Assembly (NCBI GenBank): GCA_022578965.1 | Contig: MU400685.1 | Location: 1 to 64,000, forward strand | DNA length: 64,000 bases | From: Xylaria sp. FL1777 | Taxonomy: Eukaryota; Ascomycota; Sordariomycetes; Xylariales; Xylariaceae | Direction of reading: 5' to 3' | In this document: piece after piece, positions 53,304 through 64,000 of the stretch | Numbering within the stretch: the first letter of the stretch is position 1 | Layout: each line of letters begins with the position of its first letter | Program-made: the position numbers and the translations under genes | The notes under the pieces: generated by a model | What the model saw: only the letters and a program-made list of their open reading frames with translations | What the model was told of the DNA's origin: nothing | The model's database searches: none

Positions 53304-53797
53304 ATACTGTTTCTCTCCGACAACAAACACATCAACAGTACCTACCTGACGCAATCACGTGTCGGCCGCGTCGTCATTGAGCGAGTGAGTGAATGCATGC
53401 ATCCATGCTAGCCTGATTCGCTGTGGCGCTCTGGGGCCACACGTTGCCGGCTCCCTCGATACATCTACACATCGTTCATTTCCAGCATTCCAGTCTTCTC
53501 CCAACAAACGAATAGATCCTTCTTCGTATTAGTCATCGACTCCTAGTGACAGAATCCCGTCCTCCGCAGTCCCGTCCCCCGTCCCGTCGGGACCTCGAGA
53601 ACCTCGTTGGTTAGGTCGTTCTTGTAATAATCACCTCGTGTAATACTACGTGATCCGAGGATACCCGCCGTCTCACGCTACCTACTTCTACCTAGATTCT
53701 TGATCGCCTGTCCACGCCTTGCGCGACCGCGGCTGCAGGCCGATTCCAAACCCAACCTGTCTTCGAACTATTTCGAACCCGCGTCCACTTGGCCCTT

Positions 53798-55328
53798 ATG
53801 GATACTACCGTCGATATTGGGCGACGCATCGTCCAGATGTTCTGGGACCCGGAACCTACCAACGATGTCATCCGTGACCAGCCCGTATGGTGTCTTGGCT
53901 CACGTTACAACCTGAACAACAACAGTCCCGATCTAAACCGGGAGCCGGCTATGGCTGCCGCTCCCGACCCCGAAGACTCGACTAGAGGACCCGGCCTATC
54001 CCCCGCCCAGCTACCCGAAACCCCGCCGGACTCCATATCAAGTAGCTTTGACGAGTCTTTGGCTTATGAGGATGCGCCCCGCGACGGAGGCTGGCCCCCG
54101 GCCTTCCTTGACGACTTCGAATCCAGGATCTGGATGACCTACCGCTCCGAGTTCGACCCTATTCCAAGATCCCATGATCCCAAAGCCCTCGCTGCCCTGT
54201 CCTTCTCTATGCGAATCAAGACCCAGCTGTCCGATCAGAATGGCTTTGCCTCGGATAGCGGCTGGGGCTGTATGATCCGGTCCGGTCAGAGTCTTCTTGC
54301 CAATGCCATGACCATACAGCGACTTGGGCGAGGTCTGTCACACCACAATTCCTGAGAACGCTGTACTACCCATCACTCTGGCTAACTCCTTTACAGCTTG
54401 GAGACGAGGCACACGGGAGATTGAAGAAAGAAACATCTTAGCCCTGTTCGCAGACGACGCAAGATCTCCGTACTCGATACATAACTTCGTGCGTCACGGT
54501 GCTTCGGCCTGTGGTAAGTATCCTGGCGAATGGTTTGGGCCCTCGGCGACAGCCAGGTGCATTCAGTAAGTAGTTGCCAGTCTTGCACCTCCTTTGCTCC
54601 CGGTGGCCGCTGACCACTCGCCTTGCTCTCCAGAGCTCTTACCAATGCGCATGAATCAACTCTCCGTGTTTACTCTACAGGCGACGGCCCTGATGTCTAC
54701 GAAGACAACTTCATGAAGATTGCGAAACCCGATGGCGCCACCTTTCACCCCACCGTCATCTTGGTGGGCACGAGACTCGGCATAGACAAGATCACGCCCG
54801 TATACTGGGAGGCGCTGGTGGCCTCGTTACAGATGCCACAATCTATAGGTATAGCTGGGTAAGTACTGCCGAAGAGGATAGCTAGATGATTTTCTATTTA
54901 ATCTAACCGGTTGATGTAGCGGGCGTCCGTCCTCTTCCCACTATTTCATCGGGGTTCAAGGACTTCACTTCTTCTATCTGGATCCCCATTATACACGGCC
55001 CATTTTTCCCTACCGTGAGGACGTCGTCCAGTACACCAAGGAAGAGGTCGACACCTGTCATACGCGAAAACTGCGACGCTTACACATCAAGGAGATGGAT
55101 CCTAGTATGTTGATTGGCTTTCTCATTCGTGATGAGGAAGACTGGAGAGATTGGAGGCGAGGCGTGAAGCATGTCCAGGGCAAGACCATCATCCACGTAT
55201 CGGACCACGATCCGGTCGCCCAGATGAATGAGCGCGGAGGTGTCATAGACAAAGTCGAGATTCTAAGCGATGACGAGGACGACGAGACCCCGAAGGACGA
55301 CGACCTAGGGGAAAGTCAAGATCCGTAG
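53798..55328 (+). CDS. ATG4: Autophagy cysteine protease ATG4
   Basis: ATG4 trims Atg8 and later removes it from phosphatidylethanolamine during autophagosome formation in the cytosol. Exons 53,798–54,332, 54,397–54,565, 54,634–54,858 and 54,920–55,328 give 445 residues. The catalytic Cys158 is in the [12 protein letters not shown] motif. Asp331 and His333 are in the YLDPHYTRP motif. The start [20 protein letters not shown] matches the fungal family. A Pro/Ser-rich, non-conserved insert covers about 45–95. The C-terminal tail is acidic ([13 protein letters not shown]). A good alternative donor inside exon 2 (after the CG of ACGKYPGEW) is disfavoured because the following residues are conserved. 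The first in-frame ATG is at 53,798; codons upstream lack an ATG. Confidence 0.95.
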
Positions 55329-55909
55329 GCTGAATCAGGCCTTTGCATTTTATAAATATACCATAGGGCTGGACTAGGCGTTTTTGGGTTGAAACACTTT
55401 ATTCGTGGTGGCTTAGAACCTTGACGGCTTCTTCTGGATACTGACCCGTCTTGACAGGACGTAGACAAGTTGAACGCCTTCGACCCTGGTTCCAAAGTCT
55501 CGAAGAGAATCCATGGTTATCTAGAAGAAAGCAGTGTTCCAAGTCCAAGTCCGTATAAATAATATGCTCAGGAGACTGGGTGGACCGGTGGAAACCCTGG
55601 TGTACTGCCGCTTTACACCAGATCAAGCTAGGGCGGAGCCTGCGGCTGACGGATGTAATTGCAACAACGAAAGTCGTATCCTCCGGGGCCCTGGACTAGC
55701 TAGCTATCATATCGGGCTTCTGATACATGTGTAATCAAGGAACAGCCCACATTTGCGTCCCGTCGAATGAGTGTGCCAGGGTGTCAGGGTCTTGATCGTG
55801 AATGTTCCGCCCCCATATGTGACTCTATAACGCTAAACGGAGGAGCACGAGGCGACCATCAGGCCGGATGGGCTTTTGGGAAATGGTCTGCCTTACTCAA
55901 TAGACATAC
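55329..55909. other. Convergent 3' spacer between ATG4 and JJJ1
   Basis: About 580 bp are shared by the 3' ends of two convergent genes. A TATAAATATA stretch just after the ATG4 stop could serve 3' end formation. Short frames in it show no homology. Confidence 0.5.
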
Positions 55910-57840
55910 TCACCGTTTCCCCCCACTCAACTTACTTGGCTTACTTGTAGACGGGGTAGTCTTCAGGATAGCGTGATCTGGGTTCTCTTTTATATGCCTG
56001 AAAAGCCCCCCCCTCGAATCGAACGTGGCACGACACGTGAGACACTAGTGTATAGAAATAAGTGAGCGTCCATATCAATTCGGGAGGGAAAGCGCGCGTA
56101 AATAGGACTGCGCGTGGGAGTGCGAGCTTGATGAAAAATTTTAGACGAAGAAATGAAAATGAGTAGAAGAAAAAAAAAGTGTAAAATTTTTTTTACCGGA
56201 TGACCCGTTTGTTCAGCAGCAGCTTGGCGAGCAGCCCTTTTCTGTTTCTTGGCCTTGGCCATGCCTATCTTTTTCACAGGGAGGTTATCCCCAACTTTGA
56301 TTTTCGCCGTCTTGGTGGTCAACTCTTCGACAGCCATTTCACCGTTAGGCAAGAAGTCTGATTGGCCCGTTAGACGCGCCTCGACGGCATCTCGTGAGGC
56401 GTAATCGTCTTCTTCGTCTCCTTCACCTGCTTCGTCTTCGGCATCCGATATAGGTATTGCAGAGTGAGACCTGGCAAGGTCGGTGTTGGTTCGCGACGCG
56501 GCCTCGGGGGGGCTGCTAGAATTGTGTGATGGTGGTGTCCGAGTCCCATCGCTCTCGGCGTCCACGGCAGTGCCATCCTCCTTACCAGCTGCTTCTTTCC
56601 GCATAGAGGCCAAATCTAGCTCTATCGCTTCACTTAGATCAAAATTGGCGTCCTCCTTCCTCATCTGACGTTTTAGCTGTTGGACGGCCTTTAGGTGCTT
56701 CTTGCTCCTTTCGTGAACCTCGAACTGCTTCTCGCTCTTGAAGACTTTGTTACACACGACGCACTCGATCTCCTCCACCTCGGACTCGTCATCGCTTTCC
56801 GAAAATTCGCCGGCATGTACATCATCGCCGCGAGACCGGGCCCAGAGGGGGACTGCGTCAGCACTGTTCATCTTCTCCTGGTTAGCGGCGCGTGCTCGTG
56901 CGGCCTGAGCAGCAGCCGAATCGCGCAGGATCTTCTGGCGCTCGGCCTCGGATTGGTTGTTCGGAACGTAGCGCGGATCGCGCTTCCGAACGAATATGAC
57001 GAGGGACCGCACAGCGTCGTTGAACTCGCGGATGGCATCGTCGCGCGCCTTCTTGTTCTCCTTCTCCATAAGGCGGCGAACCCTTCGGTCGGGAGCATCA
57101 GATAAGCGCCACTTATCTTTCCACGAGAAGCCGAGGCGCGTAGAGAAGTTAGACCAGCGGCCGTAGAAGTCCTTGGCCATGGAGTCGTCGTCGGTGGATT
57201 CGCCAAACGATGGGAATTCTGGCGGGGCCAGGCCGTCCCATTCAGCGGCGGCATACTCGCCCTCAGCCAGGCGATCGAAAGTCTCCCGCAGTATGGTGAA
57301 GAAGCTGCTTGGTGAGTCATCGAGAGGCACAGACTTGTTGAAACGACTCATCAAGACATATATGTCGTCAGTAGTCATCAGCCGCACGCTGTGGTACTCG
57401 GGGGCGGCATCGAAGTCGGCAGGGTCGTCGCCACGTAGGATGGCATCGCTATGGGAATCATACCACGCTCGCTCCTGAGGGTCGGAGAGAACCTCATAGG
57501 CGGCCTGGACGTCGGCGAACCTGCGGGTAGCATTGTCGACGTCGCCGAAGTTCCGGTCCGGATGCAACTCGAGGGCCTTCTTTCTGTAGGCCTTCTTGAT
57601 TCTGCCGTCACCGAAGCGGCCGGATCAGTCAACAGAAGAGGCAGCAAGGGGTTGGGGTCACGGGAGGCCGGGAGAGAGGGGAAGGCGGGAGAGAAGGGGA
57701 GAGAAGGGGAGAGGGGACGGAGGGAACACTGACTCGTCGTCGGTAGCGGTGCGGTCGACCCCGAGGAGCTCGTAGTAATCTGTCTTCTTGGAGCTGTCCG
57801 AAGCGGTGGTACCCCGTGCCGACGACTGCTCGGCGCCCAT
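55910..57840 (-). CDS. JJJ1: J-domain zinc-finger protein JJJ1/DNAJC21 (60S ribosome biogenesis)
   Basis: This is an Hsp70 co-chaperone that helps release Arx1 from cytoplasmic pre-60S particles. Exons 57,840–57,734, 57,601–56,197 and 56,044–55,910 give 548 residues. The J-domain runs from about 21 to 85 with the HPD motif at 49–51. A Lys/Glu-rich coiled region follows (LMEKENKKARDDAIREF). The first C2H2 finger begins at Cys316 (CVVCNKVF…HERSKKH). The second finger is on the last exon: CLTC at 505–508 with its two His near 521 and 528. Reading on without splicing the last intron gives 66 AT-rich-type residues and no second finger, so splicing is strongly supported. The stop overlaps a GTGAGT, which could be a further donor. 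Confidence 0.92.
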
Positions 57841-58901
57841 TGCTGCGGTGAATGGGCGTCCACATCTACCGTGGCTGGGGACAAGACCTTGGCTGGCGGT
57901 CTACCCGGCCTGAGGAGTCGTTGTCCCTGTCGAGAGAGGTTGTCAGGCTGGCTGCTGGCTGCTGGCTGCTGGCCTGTTACCATTTTCCCTGCGTACGTAC
58001 TTGTACGCGATGAGAGTGGTGCGCAATATCAACAAGTCCAGTATCAAGACGAGACTACGCAGCACCTCTTATGATAACCTCGAGTACCTACCTAGGTAAG
58101 GTCAGGTAGATAAAAATCACTGAAAGTACCTAGTAGCGTATCTAACATATGTACAGTAGTACTTAGGTATGTACATATGTAAGGTGGGTATACCCCTCTG
58201 GACCCCTCCAAATGTCGGGGCAGTAACTCGTGCCGGCGTTCTGTCGGAGCACCCTGGCCATAATATGTATTACTGCAGTGCACTAGACTAACATAGACTA
58301 CCTCTCTACTGCGTACTTAAGTACCTAGCTTACAGTAGTACCCAAGTACTATACTGAATAGGCACTAGTAAGTACTTTTAGGCATGTGCTCTCTCTTGTA
58401 TAAAGGCACCGGAATGCGTCGTCGTGATGAATACTTAATTAAATAGGAACTTGCCTTTCCTTACCCACGAAGTACGGTACACTCTAGTACAGTGCTATTA
58501 GGTAACCGTATCTACATATACGCAGTATATAACCTCAACGCGGAATGACATGATTGCATTCTCCCGTCAAGAACTGTCCATGCATGACTGACCACGCGCG
58601 TACATGCACATGCACTGTTAGAGATTCACTTCATTTTCCTTGTCCAAATCGAGACGTGAATTACAAGATGCATTCCCCATCCTCACTATAAATCGTCGCT
58701 ACCTACAGTACCAGTACGCATCCCCTATCATGGGCTTATCCAGCCAATCCATTCTACTGGACGCGACTCATTTATCTACAACAGGTACGCATCATTAACA
58801 TCGTTATACGCATCACTGTTATCCCGGCAAGGGGAAAGAAGAGAGAGGAGAGGGAAGAGAGGGAAAATTAAACAAGTGGCTTAGAGTTCCAGTAAGCTGG
58901 C
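57841..58901. other. Divergent JJJ1 / SPX-RING promoter spacer
   Basis: About 1.06 kb lie between two divergent start codons. TACCTACCTAGGTA-type palindromes occur at about 58,083–58,170 and GTACCTA words are scattered to 58,520. A purine-rich AAGAGAGAGGAGAGGG stretch (58,838–58,865) sits just before the SPX–RING start. No gene was recognised. Confidence 0.55.
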
Positions 58902-60506
58902 ATGAAGTTTGCTCAGGAGTTCCGTAAGGCTCTCCAACGAGAAGGTAACCTCATCTGTCCTGCTATATTCCTCTCCTAGCTCTGGGCTAATATAGATACC
59001 CCTCAGCCTTCCCCCAGAGATGGATAAACTGCGCCATCCCCTACGGTCAGCTCAAGAAATGCTTGAAGAAGGTCACCAAGGAGCTCGAGGAGATCGGGCT
59101 CAACAAGGAGACCCTAACACGCCTGGCAGCTGAGCAGCAGCAGCCCTCGTCGGGCAGCACACCAGTCGACCCGAGCTTCAGTTACCATCTGGACGTCGAC
59201 GGCAGCGATGGCAAGGGCGGCGAAGACGGCAGAGGTAGCAAGGCTGCAGAATCTTCTCGCTTCCGTCCAAGGTTGACCGTCTTTATTCGCCTAGTGGACG
59301 GCATCGCCGTCGACGCCAAGTTGTCACCGTCCACGAGGGATTTCTTGCAGAAGCTTGCGGTCAGCAACGCTGTGCACACCGACGGCGCTCTATCGTCCGG
59401 TGATGGGTTGTCTTTGCAGCCCACGACGCCCCCCAGGAGCCAAGGTGGCGCTGCTTGTAATGCGGCGGACATCCGTCAAGTTGAGGTGCCCCTAGTATTT
59501 GACGCCGAATTTTTTGGAATTCTCCAGGCCGATGTGTCCAACATCAGAACACTGCAGGAGGAGGAGCAGGCGAAGCTTGAGGGTCAGATTGTCGTTCTGG
59601 GAGAGGAACTGGGCAAGGCGGTTGACCCATCTCGTGGCCGAAGAGCCAAGGAAGATTTGGACATCTGGCGCCAGATCTTTGAACTGTACTTGGAAGCTCG
59701 CATCTTCTTCTCTTCTCGGGAGACTGATCACGGCACTCGGACGAGCACGCAGGCCGTGGAACAGCTCCAGTGGTTCCAAGACCAGGTAGTACAACGGAAA
59801 CTTATACAAAGATTAAGATCGCGCACGAGCCACACCACATTCGACAACTTTGTAGGCATCAACGCCGCTCTGCTATCCATCCTCAAATTCCAAGAGATCA
59901 ATCGTCTTGCCGTCACAAAGATATTGAAGAGTATGTCAGACACCCTACTGGCTGCCACGTATACTAACCACGCTTATCTCTTACGATAGAGTTTGACAAG
60001 CAAACATCTCTCGGCGTCTCAAGCACCTTCCTTTTTGCCTTGAGATCTGATCGCTCTCTTGCCGGTAGCGTGGCACAAGATGTGTGTGCTCGAAGTAGGT
60101 ATCACCGAGCTATTTCTTCTCCGTAATTTACCTAAGCATCGGCTAATTGCTAACGCTCGGTACTGAAGTGTCTACCGAACTGATTTCTGTCGTTCCACAG
60201 CTGGATGACTATCTCTGTCCCATCTGCTTCGCCATCGCCTACTGGCCTGTTAGGCTGCAGTGTCAACACGTGTTCTGCAGCCGATGTCTCGTGAAGATGT
60301 CACGAAAGGGCGAAAGACACTGCCCCCTTTGCCGAGCAGATACTATTATGCTGGCTGGTCTGGAAAACTTCGATGCTGATCGCGCAGCATTCCTTCGGAA
60401 GTATTTTCCGAAGGAGGTCAAAGAAAAGGTCCGTGCCAACGAACGTGAACGGAACCAAGAGATATTTGGGCCGGCTTATAATAGTGTGCACTGCTGTGTC
60501 ATGTGA
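58902..60506 (+). CDS. SPX–RING E3 ubiquitin ligase
   Basis: The SPX domain senses inositol pyrophosphates and thus phosphate status. With a RING finger it forms a family (S. pombe Pqr1, plant NLA) that ubiquitinates phosphate transporters. Exons 58,902–58,944, 59,007–59,930, 59,990–60,094 and 60,169–60,506 give 469 residues. The SPX start MKFAQEFRKALQRE and the lysine cluster YGQLKKCLKKVTKEL (phosphate-binding helix) are clear. The SPX domain closes in exon 3 (KFDKQTSLGVS). The C3HC4 RING is complete: Cys374, 377, 389, His391, Cys394, 397, 409, 412. The protein ends VHCCVM. The substrate and physiological role here are inferred from the family only. Confidence 0.92.
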
Positions 60507-60829
60507 CGAAAGTTAATGGTTATTTTCAGCCATTGCCGCCATTTAAATTGCGCATAGAATGGCATGCACCCTGCTTGAGCAAGTCGTAAGTTGAGCACAC
60601 CATGCGTGCCTTTCGGGAAGGGCGCAAGAAGTGCGCCTTATAGCAATTCCTTTCATGCCCGAGTACTCAATTACATCGGAGAATACTGGGTCCTTAATAG
60701 CTAACATGGGCTTTCCGTATTCGAATTCAGATTGGAGAAGGTTTATGAGTGCCTACACCGATTCAAAACTTCAGAAACATAGCGGGCCGCTCATCTTATA
60801 ATGGATCGCAGGTTAATCTCCGGTGGATC
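60507..60829. other. Spacer between SPX-RING gene and amidohydrolase relic
   Basis: About 320 bp contain the 3' flank of the SPX–RING gene. I see no gene or repeat in it. Confidence 0.5.
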
Positions 60830-61221
60830 CTAGACGACATCCTTCAGGCTTAAGCGTTGTCTTAAAAAAACCGGCATACTAGGTTGGTCACAGGCGCTCG
60901 GAAGTTCTACTACTAGCTGGTTCCTCAACAGTAAACATCCGCGCAACTTCTGGCCTTCGCGAATTGGGCCACACTGTGCACCATCTTCCAGACCGATAGC
61001 CTGCCTAGCTCTTCACACAGCCGTAGAGTAGCTCCGCATCTTTGACAGTACCAACCTGGTAGATCCCCACGGCCCAAGATGCAAGCTGCAGTGGATCACC
61101 AGTTCCAAAGGGCATGAAAGCATTCCCGACGTTGTTGACTCCCAGACAGGCAGATAGACCGAGCTCTCGGATCAGGGAAGGAACGGGCATCGTCCCTCGC
61201 TGTTGGTTATACCGAACACGC
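60830..61221 (-). pseudogene. Truncated, frameshifted CodA-like amidohydrolase relic
   Basis: The minus strand encodes the C-terminal part of a cytosine-deaminase-like metal-dependent amidohydrolase. It reads QQRGTMPVPSLIRELG, then GVNNVGNAFMPFGTGDPLQL and AELLYGCV, in one frame to a stop at 61,005. It then continues in another frame as ARQAIGLEDG, IREGQKLRG and LVVELPSA to a stop at 60,830. The frame changes at about 61,005–61,016, as after a single-base indel. Upstream the frame meets a stop at about 61,219, and AT-rich repeat DNA begins about 35 bp further on. The catalytic N-terminal two thirds are missing from the window. An unrecognised intron at the frame change is less likely because the homology runs on without a gap. 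Confidence 0.7.
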
Positions 61222-61298
61222 TAGAGTTTTGATTTGCCATTTTGGAAAAAGTCTTAGCTCTTAAAACATGTCTCGGAAGTAGTTTAAGTTAAAACATG

Positions 61299-61362
61299 CA
61301 TGCAAATAAAACAGATATGCAAATAAAACAAATATGCAAATAAAACATGCAAATAAAACATA
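61299..61362 (+). repeat. ATGCAAATAAAAC direct repeat
   Basis: Four close copies of ATGCAAATAAAAC-like units stand right at the boundary between the gene island and the AT-rich block. Confidence 0.8.
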
Positions 61363-61364
61363 AA

Positions 61365-61450
61365 CCTAAAAATATATAAACTTAAAAACATATAAACTTA
61401 AAAATATATAAACTTAAAAACATATAAACATAAAAAACATATAAATATAA
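61365..61450 (+). repeat. ATATAAACTTAAAAA tandem repeat
   Basis: About five tandem units of 16–17 bp occur, alternating ATATATAAACTTAAAAA and CATATAAACTTAAAAA, decaying at the right end into CATAAAAAACATATAAAT. Confidence 0.8.
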
Positions 61451-62989
61451 AAAAAAAAACATATATATATAAGCAAATATAGCAAGCAAAGTTTTATATA
61501 GTATATTTATTTAAAACTATTATATGTTTACTAATAAAACGAACTAATAGCTAAAATAAATAATAAGCTTTTAACTTTAATAATATATATACAAGTTTTT
61601 ATTTAATTAAAAGCTAAGCTTAGTAGTTATTATATAAAGTTTTATTATTTTTTTTATTAAAGCTTAGCTTTTAGTTTAGCTTTTAATTTTTTATGCTTTT
61701 TAATTATTAGCACTAAAATTATAGCTATATTTTTAATAAACGTTTTAATTTATTTATTATACGCTATAATAGTTATTATATATTATAATAGTTATTATTT
61801 TAGTAAACATTATTAATTAATTATAGCAGTAAAAAAATAGCTAAAAATAAAAGCTTTATTAGCGTTATATTTTTTTATGTTAGCTTAAAATAAAACTTAT
61901 AATATAAAACTTTTGTTTAGTTACTTTAATGTAAAAGTTTTAAATAATATATTTTACTGCTTTAACTATTAAATATATAACTTAAAATATTATAGAATTT
62001 TTACTACAAAAAATTTTATTATATACTAAGCATTAATAATAAAAACTATAAAGTTTATATATATTAAGCAATTATAAAGTTAATAAAGCTATAATATATT
62101 AAAAGCAAAAATATAAACTAAAGCAAAACTATAATAAAAATAAAAGTATTTAAAAAGCTAAAGTAATAAAAACAAAAGCTTATAAGCGCTAAATAATTAT
62201 AAAGTTAATAAAATATATATAGTATATAAAAAGCTAAAATATAAACTAAAGCAAAACTATTTTAAAAGCAACGTTAATTAAAATAAAAAATAAAAAATAA
62301 AAAATAAAAGTAAAAAAAATAAAAGTAATAATAATAAAAGCAATAAGTAATTTATGCATTAGTTTTATTAGCTATAGCTAGTTTTATAATTAGCTATTAA
62401 CTATAAAGCATACATAATTACTTTAGCTACTATATTTAGCTAAAGAAATTATATTTTTGTTTTTAATTTTATATTTTTTGTTTTTAATATAAAAAACTAT
62501 AATACTAGTTTTTATAAGTTTTTTTAGTATTTTTAAAGGTTAATATTACGTGCTAACAAGCTAACAATAAATAATAAAAGCTAATAATATTTTTAAAAAT
62601 AAAAAACAAACTAGTAAATTTAACATTAAAATTAACATTATTTATTAAATAAGTAGTTATATAAATAAACAAGCTTAAGCTATTTTTTTAAAAGCTTTTA
62701 ATGCATTAATATTACTATTAATACTTATTAGTTGCTTTAAACTTATTTTTTAAAAAGCTAATTATTAAAACAAATAAATTATTTCTTTGTTTTTATTTAT
62801 TATAAACAATATTTAGTTATAAATAGTTATTAAATTAAAATCACTTAATTTTAGTTAGCTTTATACGTATTAAGCTTTAATAAGCTAATTAATTAGTTAT
62901 TTACGCTAAAAACCTACTATTAATTAATATTTATAATATATAAATACTTATAATTAACTATTAAACTTTGTTATTTTAGCATTTTTAAT

Positions 62990-63830
62990 GCTTAGTTTAT
63001 AGCTTATATAATTAACTAATAAATGCTTATATAATTAACTATAAATATTTAAATTTAATTATTTTAGCACTTTTATATAATAATATATTTTATATAATTA
63101 ATTAATAAATGCTTATGTTATTAATTAATAATGCTTTTATATGTTTTAGCACTTTTAGTATAGCTTATATAATTAACTAATAAATGTTTATATTATTAAC
63201 TAATAATATATGCTACTTTTTAAATGCTTTTATATGTTTTAGCATTTTTAGTATAGCTTATATAATTAACTAATAAATGCTTACATAATTAACTAATAAA
63301 TGTTTATAGCTTATATAATTAATACTAAACTTAGTTATTTTAGCATTTTTTAATGTTTAGTTTATAATTTTTGCAATTAATTAATAAATGGTTATATATT
63401 TAATTAACTAATAAATGCTTTTATACTTAATTAATTATTAAACTAGCTAAATATATTATTAAACTTAGATATTTTAGCTATATAATTAACTAATAAATAA
63501 ACAGTTATTAAAACTTTTTATTTTTTAATAAGTAATGCTTATAAAGTTTTGCTTTGCTTTTAAATAATAGCTAATAATATATTATTAATTGTTTATAATA
63601 TATTGTTTTTTTTTAAATAATGCTTAAAACCTTTTATGCAAAATTTACTAGATTTATTTACAAAGGGATTAATTAGTTAGTTTGCAGTTTTAACATATGT
63701 TAAGTTAAATTAAAACTTTCTATAATTAACTAATAAATGCTCGCATAATAGTTAGTTTATAACTTGTTTATTAAATGCATTAAACTTAGTTTTAATATTT
63801 TAGCAACTTATATTATTAACTAGTAAATGT
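62990..63830. repeat. Interspersed TATAATTAACTAATAAATG repeat array
   Basis: More than ten copies of a unit around TATAATTAACTAATAAATGC lie in direct orientation at irregular spacing of about 25–110 bp, often preceded by TTTTAGCATTTTTAATG-like text. It may be an old tandem array blurred by mutation. Confidence 0.65.
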
Positions 63831-63944
63831 GCAGCTATTAAAACCTTTTATATTTTTTATAATATATTATTGCTTTTTAAATTATAACTTTTTATAAAAC
63901 GTATTTATAAATAAATTATATAAATACTTACTTAAATATTTTTA

Positions 63945-64000
63945 AAAGCTTAATTTTTTAGTATACTTAATTTTTTAGTATATTTAATTTTTTAGTATAT
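63945..64000 (+). repeat. AATTTTTTAGTATA tandem repeat at window end
   Basis: Three near-identical units of about 20 bp built on TTAATTTTTTAGTATA run to the last base of the window, so the true copy number is unknown. Confidence 0.75.

Larger units (their letters stand above)
52174..53797. other. Divergent SQS1/ATG4 spacer rich in GTAGGTA palindromes
   Basis: 1.6 kb lie between two divergently transcribed genes. About 52,720–53,165 is packed with GTAGGTA/TACCTAC words in both orientations, followed by a (TC)14 microsatellite. The rest is CT-rich leader-like sequence before ATG4. No gene was recognised. Confidence 0.6.
61255..64000. repeat. Right-hand AT-rich repeat block
   Basis: Base composition switches abruptly near 61,250. 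No protein family or terminal repeat was recognised in this block. It contains an ATGCAAATAAAAC repeat at 61,299–61,362, a tandem ATATAAACTTAAAAA repeat at 61,365–61,450, and at 62,990–63,830 many copies of TATAATTAACTAATAAATG. It extends past the end of the window. Confidence 0.8.

Noticed and set aside
53789..53797. ATG4 start three codons further upstream
   Set aside because: The codon there is TTG, not ATG; the first in-frame ATG is 53,798.
55990..56196. 66-residue C-terminal extension of the JJJ1 frame
   Set aside because: It is the unspliced last intron read through and beyond; splicing restores the second zinc finger in phase.
61299..61362. CRISPR-like array from the ATGCAAATAAAAC repeats
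   Set aside because: Units are too short and spacers are absent or repetitive; the setting is eukaryotic.

Overview
The window looks like nuclear DNA of a filamentous ascomycete (Pezizomycotina, most likely a Sordariomycete). The reasons are many short GT–AG introns of about 50–160 bp, fungal-type orthologues, a single-copy divergent H2A/H2B histone pair, and long blocks of extreme AT-rich repeat DNA with the signature of repeat-induced point mutation (RIP). The species cannot be fixed from the sequence.

Region 1, 1–34,905, is AT-rich and gene-free. It is built of RIP-degraded retroelements. One family of Tad-like LINEs, about 5.14 kb long with a 5' gag-like ORF carrying CCHC knuckles and a downstream reverse transcriptase, is present in four copies: 293–5,433 (minus), 10,356–15,507 (plus), about 18,656–29,626 (plus, interrupted) and 21,789–27,679 (plus, nested in the previous copy). 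A tRNA-headed SINE of 737 bp (22,908–23,644) sits inside the nested copy. A second, 5'-truncated Tad-like LINE (29,755–34,620) has exactly the same 3' end as the SINE, and both have 14-bp target-site duplications, so they look like a SINE/LINE partner pair. Palindrome-rich MITE-like elements lie at 15,750–18,233.

Region 2, 34,906–about 61,250, is of normal base composition. It carries nine well-supported protein genes and one tRNA gene: threonine synthase (minus, 11 exons with a 13-nt micro-exon), dihydrolipoamide succinyltransferase KGD2 (minus), a tRNA (minus), a complex I LYR subunit of the NDUFB9 type (plus), histone H2A (minus) and H2B (plus) in divergent orientation, the R3H/G-patch protein SQS1 (minus), the ATG4 autophagy protease (plus), the JJJ1-type ribosome-biogenesis J-protein (minus) and an SPX–RING ubiquitin ligase (plus). 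These are unrelated housekeeping genes rather than a cluster. ACCTACCTAGGTAGGT-type palindromic arrays occur only in the intergenic spacers of this region. At the right edge is a truncated, frameshifted relic of a CodA-like amidohydrolase.

Region 3, about 61,255–64,000, is again AT-rich, with short tandem and dispersed repeats and no recognisable gene.

Intron–exon structures were derived by hand from splice consensus, reading-frame closure and recalled family sequence. Every gene model given closes in frame.
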